Source: Ganoderma boninense | Taxonomy: Eukaryota; Basidiomycota; Agaricomycetes; Polyporales; Polyporaceae | Assembly (NCBI GenBank): GCA_002900995.3 | Contig: CM035312.1 | Coordinates: 3,616,602 to 3,680,601 of the forward strand | Direction: 5' to 3' | Length of the DNA: 64,000 nucleotides | Program-made: the position numbers and the translations under genes | Notes under the pieces: generated by a model | The model's database searches: none | What the model saw: the letters and a program-made list of their open reading frames with translations, nothing else | Told to the model about the DNA's origin: nothing | Shown here: one piece after another, positions 1 to 12,961 of the stretch | Numbering within the stretch: the first letter of the stretch is position 1 | Layout: the number at the start of each line of letters is the position of its first letter

Positions 1-239
1 GAGCTATGTTGCATCGGGACCAGCACCCTATCTCCGCCATCTTCCTGATTAAACTCTGGTCGCCTCCCGCGATGCTCGTTATCCTTTAGATGAGGACTAT
101 CCCTTAGATGAGCATTAGGTCCCGTCCGTCTTGAGGACGCTAAACCGTGTGTATCAGCTCAGTATTATAACATCGCAATGTCTATGTCTCTTGTGACACA
201 GCCTTCTAAAGTGTACAGTAAATAGTATTTGTACACGCT

Positions 240-1692
240 CTAAAACCGTATGCAATGCGTATCCGACTGGGCATTGTTCATAACCTCCGGTGGGCAAGTG
301 TCCTCGACCGATCTCCCGCCGTCGTACAGCGGAGGCTCGTCGATGAAGTCCAAATGTTCAGCGACGACATCTAACTCACCCCCGATGGTGAAGCCTGGCT
401 CGACACGGCACGGAAGGAGCAGCCACTCAGAGCCCCGCAACTCATCGAAGCCATGATCGCCCCCCGTCTCCGACCGGGACTCCGGCCGCCCAAATACGTT
501 GTCGAAGTCACGCGAGCCGTACCACCCCTCCCCTCCATTGGCAGGCACGAAGACCTGATCCACCTCGTCGGACGAGGGCGGGCGAGGGGGCCTTGTCCAA
601 CTCACCCAGAGACATTCGTTGCTCCTGTCCTGCTGGTCGAACATCGGGCACTGGTCACCCAGGAAGCGTGGTTCCATCGCACGGAAGTTATCCCTCAAGC
701 GTTGGTACTGCAGGTCGTCGTTGGGGGAGAGGCCGAGCGCGAAATCCATAAGGGATGCGAAGACGTCGGGATGTCCCCGAAAGAGCTCCTCGCCGCGCAC
801 GATGCCCCGTTCTACCTGGTACATGGGATAGGCCCACGGAAGGTTTCCTGTCAGGAGGCGGGCTAGAGTGTACGCGAGGGATTCTAAATCGTCGCGAGGC
901 AACGCGGCTGGAAACAGCGACGCATTAGCTTACTCCAATGTATCGGAATCTCGAGAATTCACGCACTCTCGCCCGAGAGGACACGCAAGCTGCAGTATGG
1001 TACAGTGCCCCTCTGACCTCTTGGTGGGCTCGAGCCAGACGTAAATCGCCATGCGAGCCCGAAGTCGAGGAGGTAGAGCCGTCCGGCATTCTCGCCACGA
1101 CCGAGGCAGATGTTGGAGGGCTTAATGTCGCAGTGAACGATTCCCTTCCCGTGTATGTATTCTAACGCATCCAGCTGCGCAGATTGCAGACATCATGAAG
1201 GTGAGTATGTAGACATGAGCGGAGGAATAAGAATATGACAGTACCATTTGACACACCAGTGCAACAGCGTTCCGTTGGCTGAGTCCGACTGTGCTCACGA
1301 AGTCCTCAATATTGGGCCCGAGGAGTTCCATCGCCATATACTCGAAGTACTGCGATCGTCCCCATGCAAAGACCTGGTGGATATTGGGGTGTCCTGAGCT
1401 TGCTCGTAAGAGACCATCCAATGTCGTCTTAAGCGGGACGGGCTTACCGCGCAGTAAGGAGAGAAAATACGCCTCGTGGAGCAAGACGGGGTGTCGTACA
1501 TGGTTTGTGACTCTCGCCTTTTTCAAGGCCACGACGTCTGGTTTTCTGCTGTTGTCTACGCTGATTACCTTTGCGGCGAAGACTTTCCCTGCGGCAGGAC
1601 GATCAGAGTGGCACCTTTCGTGCTTAGTGCTAAGCGAGCTCACCGAACGTTCCTATGCCCACGAGATCCTGCCATCTGTAACTCAGCCGCAT
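240..1692 (-). CDS. CK1-like serine/threonine protein kinase, four exons
   Basis: The gene encodes a protein kinase of the casein kinase 1 type, predicted to phosphorylate Ser/Thr on unknown substrates. Exons are 1692-1644, 1588-1245, 1174-967 and 907-240, giving 422 residues with consistent phase. The start ATG at 1692 gives MRLSYRWQDLVGIGTFG, and splicing joins the glycine loop GIGTFGKV to the ATP-binding lysine in FAAKVI. The C-helix region is followed by MELLGPNIEDF, typical of CK1. The catalytic loop reads HCDIKPSN, the metal-binding motif DFGLAW, the activation segment GTVPYCSL, and then the CK1 signature PRDDLESLAYTL. The last ~120 residues are an acidic, aromatic tail without a recognised domain. 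The HRD arginine is replaced by cysteine, so this is a non-RD kinase. CK1-like assignment is firm; the substrate and biological role are not known. Confidence 0.85.
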
Positions 1693-2791
1693 CACATTTC
1701 AAGACAGCGACGAACACGAAGGTAGAGAAGAAAGAGAGAAAGCGAGGATGACAGGGGCAAATAGATCTGGAGACAATTAGGCGCTGTCCGTTGGTGGTCA
1801 GCACGATGACGTAGTAGTAGTCCTGAGATGTGCAGTTGCACAGTGGTAGACAATCGTCAAGTGAATGTGAATACGGAAGTGGGATGGAAGTGGGATGGAT
1901 GCTCTGTGACGTTCGGCATTGTTGGCTTGAGATGGAACAAAGCACAAGACAGACATAAAGAAGCATAGTCTCCGCGACAGCCTGAGTCTCGCCTTGAAAG
2001 CTTGAAGTCCGAGCCCCGTCTTCCATTCGGTGTAATGGCAGGGTTGTAATAGGAAATGGTCCGAAGATCTACAGCCTAGGCCCGTGGATCAGTCAAAGAG
2101 ATTTCTAAGTTCTCGCTCACATGCCAAAAGGCCACGGAAAGACGCTTGCAGTTGACTCAAATCTGTTAACAACAAACGGCCCGCGAGAGAAGGGACGTAA
2201 TTAAGTTGAATGTATCATACTTCAAGTTATTCTCGGAGCTGCCTTACCCAAGGCCTCAGGCTGGCCTACTCGCGGCCGTACGCATGCTCAACAATTGATG
2301 AAGCTTTGAAAGGCTAAACGTCCTGGGCCCCAACTTTCAAAACCCTAGCCGACACACCTAGACCTGTAGTAAGTAATTACGTGCGAGCGCAAGCCGCTGT
2401 CAGCAAATCTTAATCTTCCCTCTACCGGTGCGTCCTCCACAAGCCCGAGAGATGCGGAGTTCGAGCGTGTCGAAGACGAGATTGGGTCAAATTCGGAATT
2501 CCTATACTCAATCGTACTCGGGTGCATTCAACTCGGATGACCATGACGTCGGCTAGTAGTCTCGGTTGCCCTTCACCGGTTCACCCTCTAAAACGTAACC
2601 ACTATAACTTAGTGGCGCTCTGAGGTCTGAGATCTGAGCGCTGAGCTCCCTGACACCGGACGCCGACCGTATAAACGCAGATTTTAATTCAGGGGCCGAC
2701 GCTGGAGCGGTCGTAAGTCGCTCGGTCCACCACAGGTGGATCACAGTGGTTGGCGTAGCGCGATACGTGCAAAGCTTGAAACTTGAATTTG
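1693..2791. other. Intergenic, no supported gene
   Basis: Upstream region of the CK1-like kinase. Open frames here are short and lack consistent splice sites or recognisable domains. I see no repeat or RNA gene. Confidence 0.5.
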
Positions 2792-2842
2792 GAGCGCGGA
2801 CGTACATGATACAATGCAATGCGAGACGCCAGCCCCCTCCAG

Positions 2843-4506
2843 TCACACTTGCTCAACCCTACACTCCACACGAGACTTCGAGCTGTCCAAGGAATCGAGG
2901 CCGAGGTCCACAGACTCGGGCACCGAGCCTGAGTTCACCCCCACCGCCCTGCCAGCAATGAACGCGTTCGCGCGACGTCAGCACCATCCCCCTGCCACGA
3001 AGACCAAAGAGCGAATCATGACAGGGGACTCACGAGAGGTGGATCGGGATGTGCGTCGTGACGAGCCCGCCGCCGTCCGCGCAGTACTCCCCAGAGGCGC
3101 ACTCCTCAGCGCAGGCGTTGCCGCGCTCGGGCGCAGCCTTCGCCTCCGCCTTGGCGCTCGCGTCCTCGAGCCCGAGGAACGCGAGCGAGGACATGATCAC
3201 CCTGCGCACATAATGAGTACACGATAGACCCAGCGGTCAGCCGTGGAAAGCATCGTCGGGCGCAAGACAGGGCACGCACCCAATCGCCATCGCGGGCTGC
3301 GAAAGCAGCACGTCCATCCCCGCTGTCGAACGGGTTCCACACGCCCAGCGTCAGCACACGTATCGACGGAGCGGAGGGAGGACGCACGGTTGAGGTTGAA
3401 GAACGCGAGGACCGCGACGGGCAGGTTCGCCGCGCCGGTCGCGGCGACGTACCCGATGCCCTGCGCGCACAGCGCGGCGCCGACGCACCACGGGCGCCCG
3501 CCCACCTGCTCCTCGTGCACGCGCCGGACCGCGTACAGCGTCGCGAGCAGGATGAGCAGGTCGAACACAAACGCTGCGTTGTGCCGTTGCGTGTCAGCTA
3601 GGAGAGAAGGAGGAGGGAGGGACGTACTGTAGAGGTAGAAGACGGCGAGCACGGTCGCGTCCCCGATGATCACCGTGCAGGTGCCCATCACGTCGTCCCA
3701 GCGCGAGTGCACGGTCCAGATGCCCTCTGTGTGTGCGTTGCGCGCGCGGGTCAGCGAGGCGCGATGCGGGTGTAAGAGGGGGGGCGTACGGCACACGACG
3801 AGAAACGCTTGGATGAACGCGCCGAGGCAGAGGAGGCAGAGCGGGATGCGGCACCGCAGCGTCCAAAAGATCGTGATCCTGTGTCCGGGGGGTCAGGATG
3901 TGCTGACGGGACGCAGACGCAGAGGGCGGATTGAGTGCTCACGGTCGGGAGCAGATGATGAAGCTCGCGAGCATCCCCGCGAGGCTGCCGAGGCTCTTGG
4001 ATAGGATCGGGGCGTGAGCGGATGGACAAAGATACGAAGCGGTAGACTGATACATACTGCGAAGAGCCGGTACACAGCTGTAGTGGTGCTCGGGGTGAGT
4101 GGCTTGTCGGGTGAAGTAGCATGGAGGGAACGTACGATCGCATGCTATTCGTAGGTTGACGCGTGGGGAGACAACGCTAGCGGTACCACGGTCGCATAGA
4201 TCAGCGCAATTCACTCAAAAAGTATGGACACGTACAAGAACAGGAGCGCGGCGAGTGTGATGTATCGCGCGAGGAGGAAGGGGACGTGCACGAGGCGGAA
4301 CGCGCGCCTGCGCAGGAGGAGCTGCCACTCGAAATGCCAGGTCTTCACGAAGTGGGTCCTGCACCGCCCAGGGCGGTTGAGCGCACACAGTTATGACACA
4401 GGAAGAGAAGGAGGACGCACCCGTAGAAGCCTAACAGGACGACAGAGATCTGCTCGTACAGCAGGAAGGTGTGGGCCAGTACGTTGGGGCTGTTCCAGTC
4501 GACCAT
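2843..4506 (-). CDS. Multi-pass membrane protein, copy A
   Basis: I do not recognise a named family, but this is a coherent polytopic membrane protein with about six or seven hydrophobic spans and roughly ten exons separated by short GT..AG introns. Recognisable pieces in order are MVDWNSPNVLAHTFLLYEQ, LLGFYG, THFVKTWHFEWQLLLRRR, ARYITLAALLFF, SLGSLAGMLASFIIC, ITIFWTLRCRIPLCLLCLG, WDDVMGTCTVIIGDATVLA, FDLLILLATLYAVRR, MDVLLSQPAMAIG and VIMSSLAFLGLEDAS, followed by a soluble Cys- and Asp-rich tail ending in RVEQV. The start at 4506 is the first in-frame ATG before the first span, but the frame stays open upstream and an earlier 5' exon (for example ATG at 4991, reading MPELDDAD) is possible. 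The topology resembles basidiomycete-specific seven-helix proteins; receptor or transporter function is unproven. Confidence 0.75.
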
Positions 4507-5229
4507 GTTGCCCTCGTTCTCATGGGCGGTCCAGGGTGCGTCGACGAAGGGAAGGCCAGGATGAGTGTTCGCGGGTCGACCGGATGGAGGATTGCGATGA
4601 TGTGACTGCGGGGGCGGTAGATAGTAAGGAGTCGAGGAAGGACCCGCCCCTCGAGCTGCGAGTTGATGAAGGGACCTGGGCAGGCGGCAGGCTCAAGCTA
4701 AGGCTTGGAGCGGAGGGCACTAGCCTGCACACTAGCGACTGGTGCTAAAGTTCTGTCAAACGCAAACTCGGGACTAGATAAGTCGCGAGGGAGCTATGAC
4801 GGAAAGTGAGCAGGCCATATGGGGCGTGGGCCGTTCAAGTCGCTTGCGTTTGACGTCGACGGTCGACATGGGGCCGGGCGGGCGCAAGGAATGCAGTAGA
4901 GCTGTTACATAAGGAGGGTAATGCGGCGGTCGTGCGTCGTCGTGGCCCTCGTGGGACGCGCACGTACGTCGGCGTCGTCAAGTTCGGGCATGCTCAGCGT
5001 TGGCGGCTGCGGAGCCGTCGGTAGAACGTAAAGCTGGAGCGAAGAGAACCACAGGGCCTCGCCAGGGGCGAGAAGCCGAAGTCTTCTCGACTGATAGACT
5101 CCTCTGGCGAGGGCGATCGCGACGAGGAAGAGATGCCACGAGGATGAGGGGCCGTGAACGTGGAGAGACAGATGAGGGTCTGTTCAATGGTGCCTTCGGG
5201 TTGGCTTCCCGGCAACCGTGGAGAATCGC

Positions 5230-5636
5230 CACGACAGGCATCTGGGAAGTTGGCACTCTGCAGAAGGCGAGACAAGGTCGAGAGACACATGTGCACGCAC
5301 CTTTAGAACGATTTCTCCCAGACGCCTCACGTTATCTTTTGTCCAGTTTTGCTGCCCATGTTGCACGACGACAATTGAGACTGTCCCCAGCTCGTGTCCA
5401 AGTCGCCGCATGGAAAACCCTCGGTGAAAGTTCACCTTCAGCTATGAGGACGTATGACTTCGACAGACCTCTCACCAATTTTGTCAAAGTTTTGAACGAC
5501 ATACAAAGGTTCTCATTTTCCGGAAGGGCTGAGCAAAGGCTGGACAAAGGTGGTATTAGACGCGTCCAAAAGTGAGTGAGTCCCCCGACTTTGTCTCACC
5601 TTTTTCAAGGTGCTAAGGTCCCGGATGCCTGTTGTG
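5230..5636. mobile_element. CACTA-like MITE, copy A (family 1)
   Basis: A 407-base element with terminal inverted repeats of about 60 bases. The left end begins CACGACAGGCATCTGG and the right end finishes CCGGATGCCTGTTGTG, its approximate reverse complement. Flanks are CGC and CGT, a 3-base target duplication with one change; the paralogous copy at 17702 retains CGT on both sides. There is no coding capacity. Confidence 0.85.
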
Positions 5637-6393
5637 CGTCAGTCATGGAGGAGCTTTTATGTCATGGACGTTGCATATGACATACATTGTAGTAAGCTGG
5701 TAGCGACAGCGGGCCGTTGTTAATGTTACGTTGAGCTTCCACGGACAGATGGCAGATTGGCACCTACGAGATTGTATTCCAACAATCGAATATGTAGAGC
5801 CGATAGGGGGAAGCGATATGGGCGGCCGAAAGCCTAGATGGCCGGAGGAAGGACTGGAAGGGTCCTTAGAAAGGTCGGGAAGCAACAGACCAACCGTCAG
5901 ATTGTATCGCGCTGGGCGGGATGTACCCGAAGACTGGAATCAGTCTGGTATTCTAAGCATAATTTTGAACGCGATTCCTTAATATTATCACGCCGAAAAG
6001 GACCCTTGAGTGCGGCGTTTCTTAGCCTAAGTAACACAACACATGAACGACTATGGCTTACCCTCAACTCGTCACTCCGCCTTTCTGTTTCAGAGCCCCA
6101 CACGTCCTGGCCCTCGAAGCTTACGTATCGTAGGATGCCCCCCGTTGATAGGTGCGCGTAAAGGGCGGCCGTCCCTGTTCTCGCGGTGTCGCGGAGCACA
6201 GGCGAGGCAGTGCCAGGACGCGCGGCAGGCAGATTCTTGGCCGGGGCGAAATTGTCGACGAGTGATCAGGACTTCGAATCGAAGCCGCAGGAGCTCAAGG
6301 CATGTCCCGACGCCGCACCTTCGCGCATCGCGGTTCATAGGCCGGAGCAGTACGCTAGGAGGTCTACGTCAATACCGCGCAGGGCAGTCGACA

Positions 6394-9300
6394 GATTCTT
6401 GGCCCGGGCGCCTTTGGGTCGGGTTGTCGGCGAGCGTCGAGGACAGTTGCGGGACCAAGAGGCTCTGGAGCGCTGCGCCAGAGCCGGGTGACCGTGTGCA
6501 CGTGGGGTGTGACTGTACGCGGGGACGTGACTCGGGTGCGGCCGTGCGACCGCTCTGCTTCGTCCCCTCGCTCTTGGCTTGCCTGTCCTCCAGTGTGCGC
6601 GCACAGCTGTCGCCCAGGTTCTCTCGACTGTCGCCGTCTGGGGTCTCTTCCGCTCCAACTTGCCACCGGCCGTCGCTGTCTGTCCCTGTCCCTGTCGTCG
6701 CTGCTCCGTTGCGGGCGCAGTTATCGCGGTCTTGCACTGGCAGGTCACCTCTCAGTTCGAGGTCATCCCACCCAGTCTCTCTGCGCCATCTGTCATATCT
6801 CCCGCCTGCTCTCCGCTCTTTGCTCTCGTCTCATGTCGCCCGTCTTGCTACAACTGGACGCTCTTCCGAAGCCCACCGGCAAAACACGCAGCCCTCTGAG
6901 CCTACATAGTGACCGGTGCGTTTCTTTCATATTTCTCCCTCTCCCCCTCTCAGAGGATCGCCCTTACTGGCAGCCCTTCTGTGTACTCCCACTCGACAAG
7001 CAACGACAAATCCCCCCACAACTCCGGTTCTCAGTTTCCCACTCGCTATCTCTCTGTGACCGCGAACGCCCCTTCCTGCGTCGCTCTCGTGTCGGCTCGC
7101 ATCATGCTCAGGGCTTGGTCTTGGATGGGAGCTGCGACGCACCTCGCAACAACTGCGTCCGCCGTCGTGCATGTTGGCCGCTAGAAGCCCAGAACGAATG
7201 CCCCTCAACCCGGCAGCACCAGGTACGCACGCTTTATCGCACATCAGCGCAAACTCCCCACGCTCCCGATCTGCGGCCGCCCTCCGTCCACCCCTATGCA
7301 GACATGCGCCCTCCCAACTAGCCCGGCCTGAGCTGCGCTGTGCTCGTCGCTTCCCAGCCATCCACCTGCTGGCCTATCCCGCACATACAGCATACATCAC
7401 GTCATATACACCTACTGACGCACACCCCAGCCTATCGGAACAAACATACCAACGCAGGGAGCGTGCTGGACACGCACCATGCTCGGTCGACCCCCGCACT
7501 AGAGGATCTCGGAGAGATGGCCTTGCCGCTGCCGTGCCGTGTGCATCAGATGGTCAGTGGTCTTCTCTGTGCTGGTGAAGAGACTGCGACTTACGTTGGA
7601 GCGGGCACTGCGGGCTGCTCGTCCGCGTCGCCCCCGAGACAGACAGAGCGAACGACAGCGGGCAAACGAGAAAGCAAGAGGACGGGAACCGTGATATCGC
7701 CGGGGATGGGAATAGCCCCTCCGTGCCCCCTCGTCCGATGTTTAAATACCTGGACGCGTGGTCCGTGCATGCCACCGTGGCCAAGACCATCACCCTGGTG
7801 CCCGGCATGACCTTGGACGGAGGATGGCGGCCATGGACGTCATCTGTGCCTCGTTCACGGTCGCCGCGCCGGATGGAGTTAACGTATAACCCTGTCCTGA
7901 GCGTCGCGGACACGATCCTTTCCGTTAGCGTTAGCACGGTGCGTAGTCCTGCGCCGGTGTTCGCAAGCCTCCCCTCACCCTTGTTTCAGATGCACGGCTC
8001 CATCGCATTGCGGGGATGACACGGCCGCTGCGGTTCCGAGCTGAGGCCTGAGGCCTGAGGGCCTGCATCCTTCCCGTCCTGGTCCTGAATCTGGCAGCGA
8101 GCCACCCGGCGACGCGCATCTGGTGCGCATCTCGCACCAACTGATGGAAGACGGTACCGCGCTCACGGGTTCCGGTCAAGTGCGATGGCCCGGACATCGT
8201 CGATTGCGATATGCTTTGCCTGCCGGGGAGGCAGATCTGCGAGCACCGCAGTGCCGTGTCGGAGCGTGTTGGTGGTAGTGCTAGGCGAGATGTCATCTAC
8301 CAGTAGTCACGTATGCCTGTACGCACCCGAGGGCTGCGTTTACAATGAATCTTCTGTTGAGGCCTCTCCTTGACACTTGTTATGCCGGCGGAGATGAACG
8401 GGCTGGATGAGTGATGTGAAAGGCTGCGTCTCGCTGTCCCGTCTGTGGCGCATGAGCCGGATGCATCGTGGACAAGGAATGTTGGTGCTCAGACATATTT
8501 GGTCGCTGCAGGTGGGCGATCCTGGAGCTAATTCTCATAAATCAAAGGTGGCCTCGCTTAAGATGCGCACCATCTTCACTTCAATATTGGAATTCGAAGC
8601 GAGGGATGCTTGTCTAGAGCCCAAAACCAAGTCTCCCGGGAAGGTAAATCATGAAGCTGGCGTTCAGAACGGAACTGATGCTCATCCCTCAAGCTCAGCA
8701 GAATACATACTCTGTCGCACATTAGCTTCTCCTGTGGTCTGACTTCTGCCCCTCGCCGACGAGTCGCAATGCAAGTGCGCACATAGAACAAATGTCCGAC
8801 GCGACGCACGGGTCACAATTCCTGTATATTGCATCACCATTGTAAACGACCGGTCGGCCGACACTGGCTATACATATTCACTGCATGCCGGAACACACAC
8901 CTCGAGCCCCGCCTTGGCACCCAGGGTGCCATGAACATGGTGAGCGAGGGCCAACGTTGACATCAACCGTTGTGTGCTCGAAGACGTCGAATGACTGGAC
9001 AGGACGTACACGAGCCGGGACCGGAACACTTGTTGCACCAGGACGTTGGTATCCTGACAGAATTGCCCGAACGTCCTACACGAAAGCCCAAAAGTATGCA
9101 GAACGAGGAGTCTGTGAGTGCATGCGACAAGTATGGGCTTGAAACGCACCGGTCGGCTGTTTGCGTGCAGAAGCTGCGTTCGGAGGCTGCATATTTCGTC
9201 GGATTGAAGCACCGAGTGGGCCGCGACAGCGCATTTGACGGCGGCCGACGATATCAAATATTGCGATGCTGATGATGGTCGTTAGCACGGCATGCACTCT

Positions 9301-11085
9301 GACGGACCACTGCACCAAGACCGGCGCTGACCGCTGCGAGCATCCTAAGCGCGAAACACGCAATGGATGCTCCGGTACGCCGCACAGGTCAGTAAGCATC
9401 ATAGCCGAGTGCACCGTAAGCATACGTCCGGAGAAGGCTAGCCCGCCCACCGTGTCGTCCCGCAGACCCACTCACATCCTTCAGAGTATCGTCCGTGCAA
9501 AGACATTCGAGCATCTGGATCCTGACCGAGTTCGCAGGAGCGGGAGCGGCATTACTTGCAGAGGCAGGCACATGGTGGCGGAGGACTCGGAGTCGAACCG
9601 TGGCCAGATGCGAGGAGCATTGATTGAGCTGAGAATGTGGTGAGCGTGTGTACACTTACACCGTTGGAGAGAAGCATCTGGGTACTGACCGCCTACTGTA
9701 CCGGTGCATGCGCAACGCCCCGCAGTACATCGCGGAGGGGGGAAATGCGCGCCGTCCGAATATCCCCGACTAGTTCGTCTGGACTGCCTGGGTCCTGAGA
9801 GGCACGGATTAGCGAAATTGGGGTTAGAAAACAAGCAGGCCGCATGGAATCTGAACGGAGCCGATGCATCGCGGACAAGTTTAACTGCGCATGCCAGCGC
9901 CGCTTTGGATGTGCTCCAGGTGCTGACGAGCCTGGATAATGGTCGTGCCATCCAATGCGGGTACGAGCCTTGCAAGGTGGACAGTCCGGCGTGTTTGTGC
10001 TTGCTGGGTGGTACGCTGCCCTGCCAGAAGGTCAACGAATAATCAAGCCGTCAGGTAAGCAAGATTCTCGCCTAGGCGACAAAAGTTGTGCAGGTGGACG
10101 TGCCGTATTGTAGGGCAGCTCTGAACGGCCTCGGCAGCGGCGATCCGCCCAAACCAATGCCTTGTACATCCAAATGTGTTGATGGACCTATTGCAGCCCC
10201 AGTCAAGGTAGTCAGTCGATGCCGGAGCTGCCTCATAAACGCAACCACTCCACAGCGTGCACTTGTGCATTGGACAGCCATCTCTCAGTGTCTCAGCCGT
10301 GCGCTCGTACACGGTCGTGGCAGGACCAGCCACATCTCAGTGCACATGCGACTGTGTTTTATGATCAATTACAGCACTCACGTCGGCTCTGGCAGCGGGC
10401 TGCGCCGTCTCAACCCTTGTTTCCGGCCGAGACATCGTCCTGATCGCAATCGGAAACCGGCATCTCTCATGTTCAGAGGGCGGACCTCGCTTCTCGGTGC
10501 TTCAGGCGCGGACGGCGCCCTCGCACGACCATCGCGTTTTCTGCCCCACAGTGCCGTGCCGTCGACGATGAGTGGCCGTCCAAATCATCCGCCGAGCAGA
10601 CGGCCGTCAACTTGAAGACAGCACGAATACGGATGGCCATGCAAACAGCCTAAGGTAGGCAGCTGTTCCTACGTGGAACAGCGAGTCAGTAGACGACATG
10701 GGCAAGTACAAGACAGTGCACACTGCTTCGCCATGCGGCCAGCGTATTTGCAACTTCATCCATCCCATCTGCTGTGAGAGGAGCCGAAAGCGGTCGCTAA
10801 GACGAGAATGGTCAGTGGCCCTGATAATCCGCTGTGCGGCATAGCCCATGCATAATTTTCTGACCACGCAAAACGAGAAATCGGCATGAGGAAGGCAACA
10901 TACCAGGCAGCCGAGGAGGCATGCCGGGACCCCGTTTGAAACCTCTGCGGCAATATGGGCCATAAAACAGCCAAACGACCGCAACATTAGTTTGCAAAGC
11001 AAGTTCTACACCCCCTCAGTCTCCCGCCGAACTTCACTGTACACATTCTCATTCAATTTCGGAGTCCTCTCGACTTCCTCACGCC
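6394..11085. other. 4.7 kb without a supportable gene
   Basis: Several open frames of 100-280 codons overlap on both strands (for example 6488-7321 plus, 9481-10035 minus), but none shows a recognisable domain or a consistent exon chain. The long ones coincide with CT-rich, codon-neutral DNA. A short repeat, CAGATTCTTGGCC..GGGCG, occurs at about 6230 and again at about 6390, at the edge of the duplication. I read the region as relic or intergenic DNA. Confidence 0.4.
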
Positions 11086-11666
11086 ATGCCCGCTCAACGC
11101 AGTCCTTGTCGCACGGCATCGGTGCGGGCGCAGCACCAGCCAAGTCGACTGGCCCGACTCCGAGCACGCCTCCGCAAGCTCGTGGACCACAAATTGAGTA
11201 CGTACCCTCTCCCACCTGTGCACGCACACCGCAGCCCTCCTAAACCGCGCACGTTCGGGTTTTCGCAGGGGAGGTCACCGGAAACCGTAACGCGCGGATG
11301 CGATGGTCTGCCGAGGGCTATGCACGATACATCGTCATCAGGGGCGGCAAAATCCTGGTGGGATGGCCGACACACGCGGGCATCCCCTTCGGTAACCTCA
11401 GCGACATTCCAGGTGGCCAGCCGGTGATGAACCTCCTCCTTGCACTGTGGAGCTCGCGTACACTCCGCTTTGAAGATGCGACAGAGGATGACATCGATCT
11501 TGCAATTTCAAACCCGGTAGCCGTGCTCCCAGGCCTGCCGATTGAGCGCGGTCGTGGTGTGCAGCTGGTGACAGGGAGCGAGGACTTGGAGGACCCGATC
11601 GAGGAGGCTGTGTGGTCGTCTGAGGCTGAGAACGCGGTCGAGGAGATCGAGGAGTTCTCCGAGTAG
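11086..11666 (+). CDS. Small conserved-looking basidiomycete protein
   Basis: Two exons, 11086-11197 and 11269-11666, give 169 residues. The intron has GTACGT and TTTCGCAG ends and the phase is correct. The N-terminus is Arg-rich (MPAQRSPCRTASVRAQHQ). The core reads MRWSAEGYARYIVIRGGKIL, then VGWPTHAGIPFGNLSDI, and the tail is strongly acidic, ending EEIEEFSE. From general knowledge, a pattern of Trp, Tyr, then GWP, then F-x-N-x-S recurs in anonymous basidiomycete proteins, often near transposons; this is recollection, not a search. No function can be given. It lies isolated in gene-poor DNA between the two duplicated segments, so it may belong to a mobile element. Confidence 0.6.
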
Positions 11667-12961
11667 ATACTGAGAGCCCTAAACAGCGCTGCATATGTGT
11701 CGAGTACGTCGCTGGACATGGCGAGCGGAACGAGGTTGAGGGTTAGGAAAGAGCCGAATCGGAGCTTGTTCCACTGCAGAGTGCGGCCCCCGGGCGCTTT
11801 GACGCTTGTGGCACTGCAAATCATCTCGACCGCCATGCTCCGAGCGCCGAGATGGACCAAGCTTTGCTCCCTTCCACGACCATTGCTGTACTGTATGCAT
11901 CTCCCTGATGCTCCCGTTTTACCACAAATAGTCCAGAATCTCCATTCTTTCACTTTTCATTGCGTTGGCTGTCGGATGTCGACTCGCACTCGGAGCCGTC
12001 TCCTGGCTCCTGGCCGGCATGGACAGCCGATGGCAAGCTGAAAAAAACACTGTCCGGTGCCCGCATCGGTAGGTCCAATTTGTTTCAACATGCTCTTTTT
12101 AGCATAAGCATAAGCGTAAGGTGCGTTGCCAGGAACAGACTGACGGACCTGGATGCAGCTTTCGGTGGGGCACGACTTGAAGGTATATGCGGCGCAGAAG
12201 AAGACAGAGCTCACGGGCCGCATTCACGCATGCTCTCATTCAGAGATTTCGTATCGGAGATACTTTGAGGCCCGTGTTTAGGGCTCAGCGGCACACCCAT
12301 CGGCTATTTGTCCGATATTTGCTTCGTGCTCTGGATCCCAGCTCCGCATCATTTTGAATTTGGGCAGTCCGCTGGCCGCAGCTCGGCGACTGATCGTGAT
12401 TGCGTCCTGCAGGTATTGGTGAGTGCTTGTTCAGTGGGCGGGACGATGCCAGCTGACTCTAGATTCTGCACAGTGCGGTCGGCACTACGGCATCGAGGAC
12501 GGCGGTAATGGCGGCAACTGCCAGACCACGCCTGCAAATTGCATTGCAACACTGCGTCGAGGTATGTAAGCCACCATCCGTGCAAGTGCTGGGCTTTGCT
12601 CTGAATATGTAAGTCGGGTGTGTAATGATCGCACGAGGAGCTGACGGCCTTCGTAGCACAGAAGGAATTCGTCTCCATGCTTATCCGCAGACCAAAGCGC
12701 AGTAGCCTCAATCCACCGCCTATTCCACAGGCGAAACCTGCGCGGATGATCCATGGCGCATCCAAAATGTTCCGTGCAGTATTCGCACTGGCAGCCGAAG
12801 ATTTCAGTAGCGGAGGGACCGGTGAGTGGGCCTTGCCGTGATTTGGCGTATCGTTTATGAGTGATCACGGTTCAGAACTTGGAACCTAGGCCTCGGGGGT
12901 TGCACTCAAGCAGACACAACCGGCAACTAATGCTGTGGCCAGGCTCCGCGAGCACGGTACG
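11667..12961. other. Intergenic, no supported gene
   Basis: The minus frame 12868-12485 encodes a Cys-, Trp- and Arg-rich peptide (FGCQCEYCTEHFGC near its start), but I could not connect it to other exons or to a family. Nothing else is supported. Confidence 0.35.

Larger units (their letters stand above)
2792..6393. repeat. Segmental duplication, copy A (3.6 kb)
   Basis: This segment is repeated in the same orientation at 15236-18845. Homology starts at GAGCGCGGACGTACATG in both copies and ends at the AATACCGCGCAGGGCAG stretch. The copies are nearly colinear with scattered substitutions and small indels. Both carry the membrane-protein gene and the same TIR element at the same place, so that element was present before the duplication. 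Confidence 0.93.

Noticed and set aside
3106..3796. Long minus-strand open frames over the membrane-protein gene
   Set aside because: They read through introns; the spliced frame is the one with consistent hydrophobic spans and is preserved in both duplicated copies.
6488..7321. 277-codon open frame on the plus strand
   Set aside because: Frames on both strands are open because of CT-rich composition. There is no domain, no splice logic and many low-information Ser/Arg/Leu residues.
9570..9620. tRNA-like B box on the minus strand (GGTTCGACTCC)
   Set aside because: The T-stem has a mismatch and no matching 5' acceptor or D-arm lies at the right distance, so it is not a tRNA gene.
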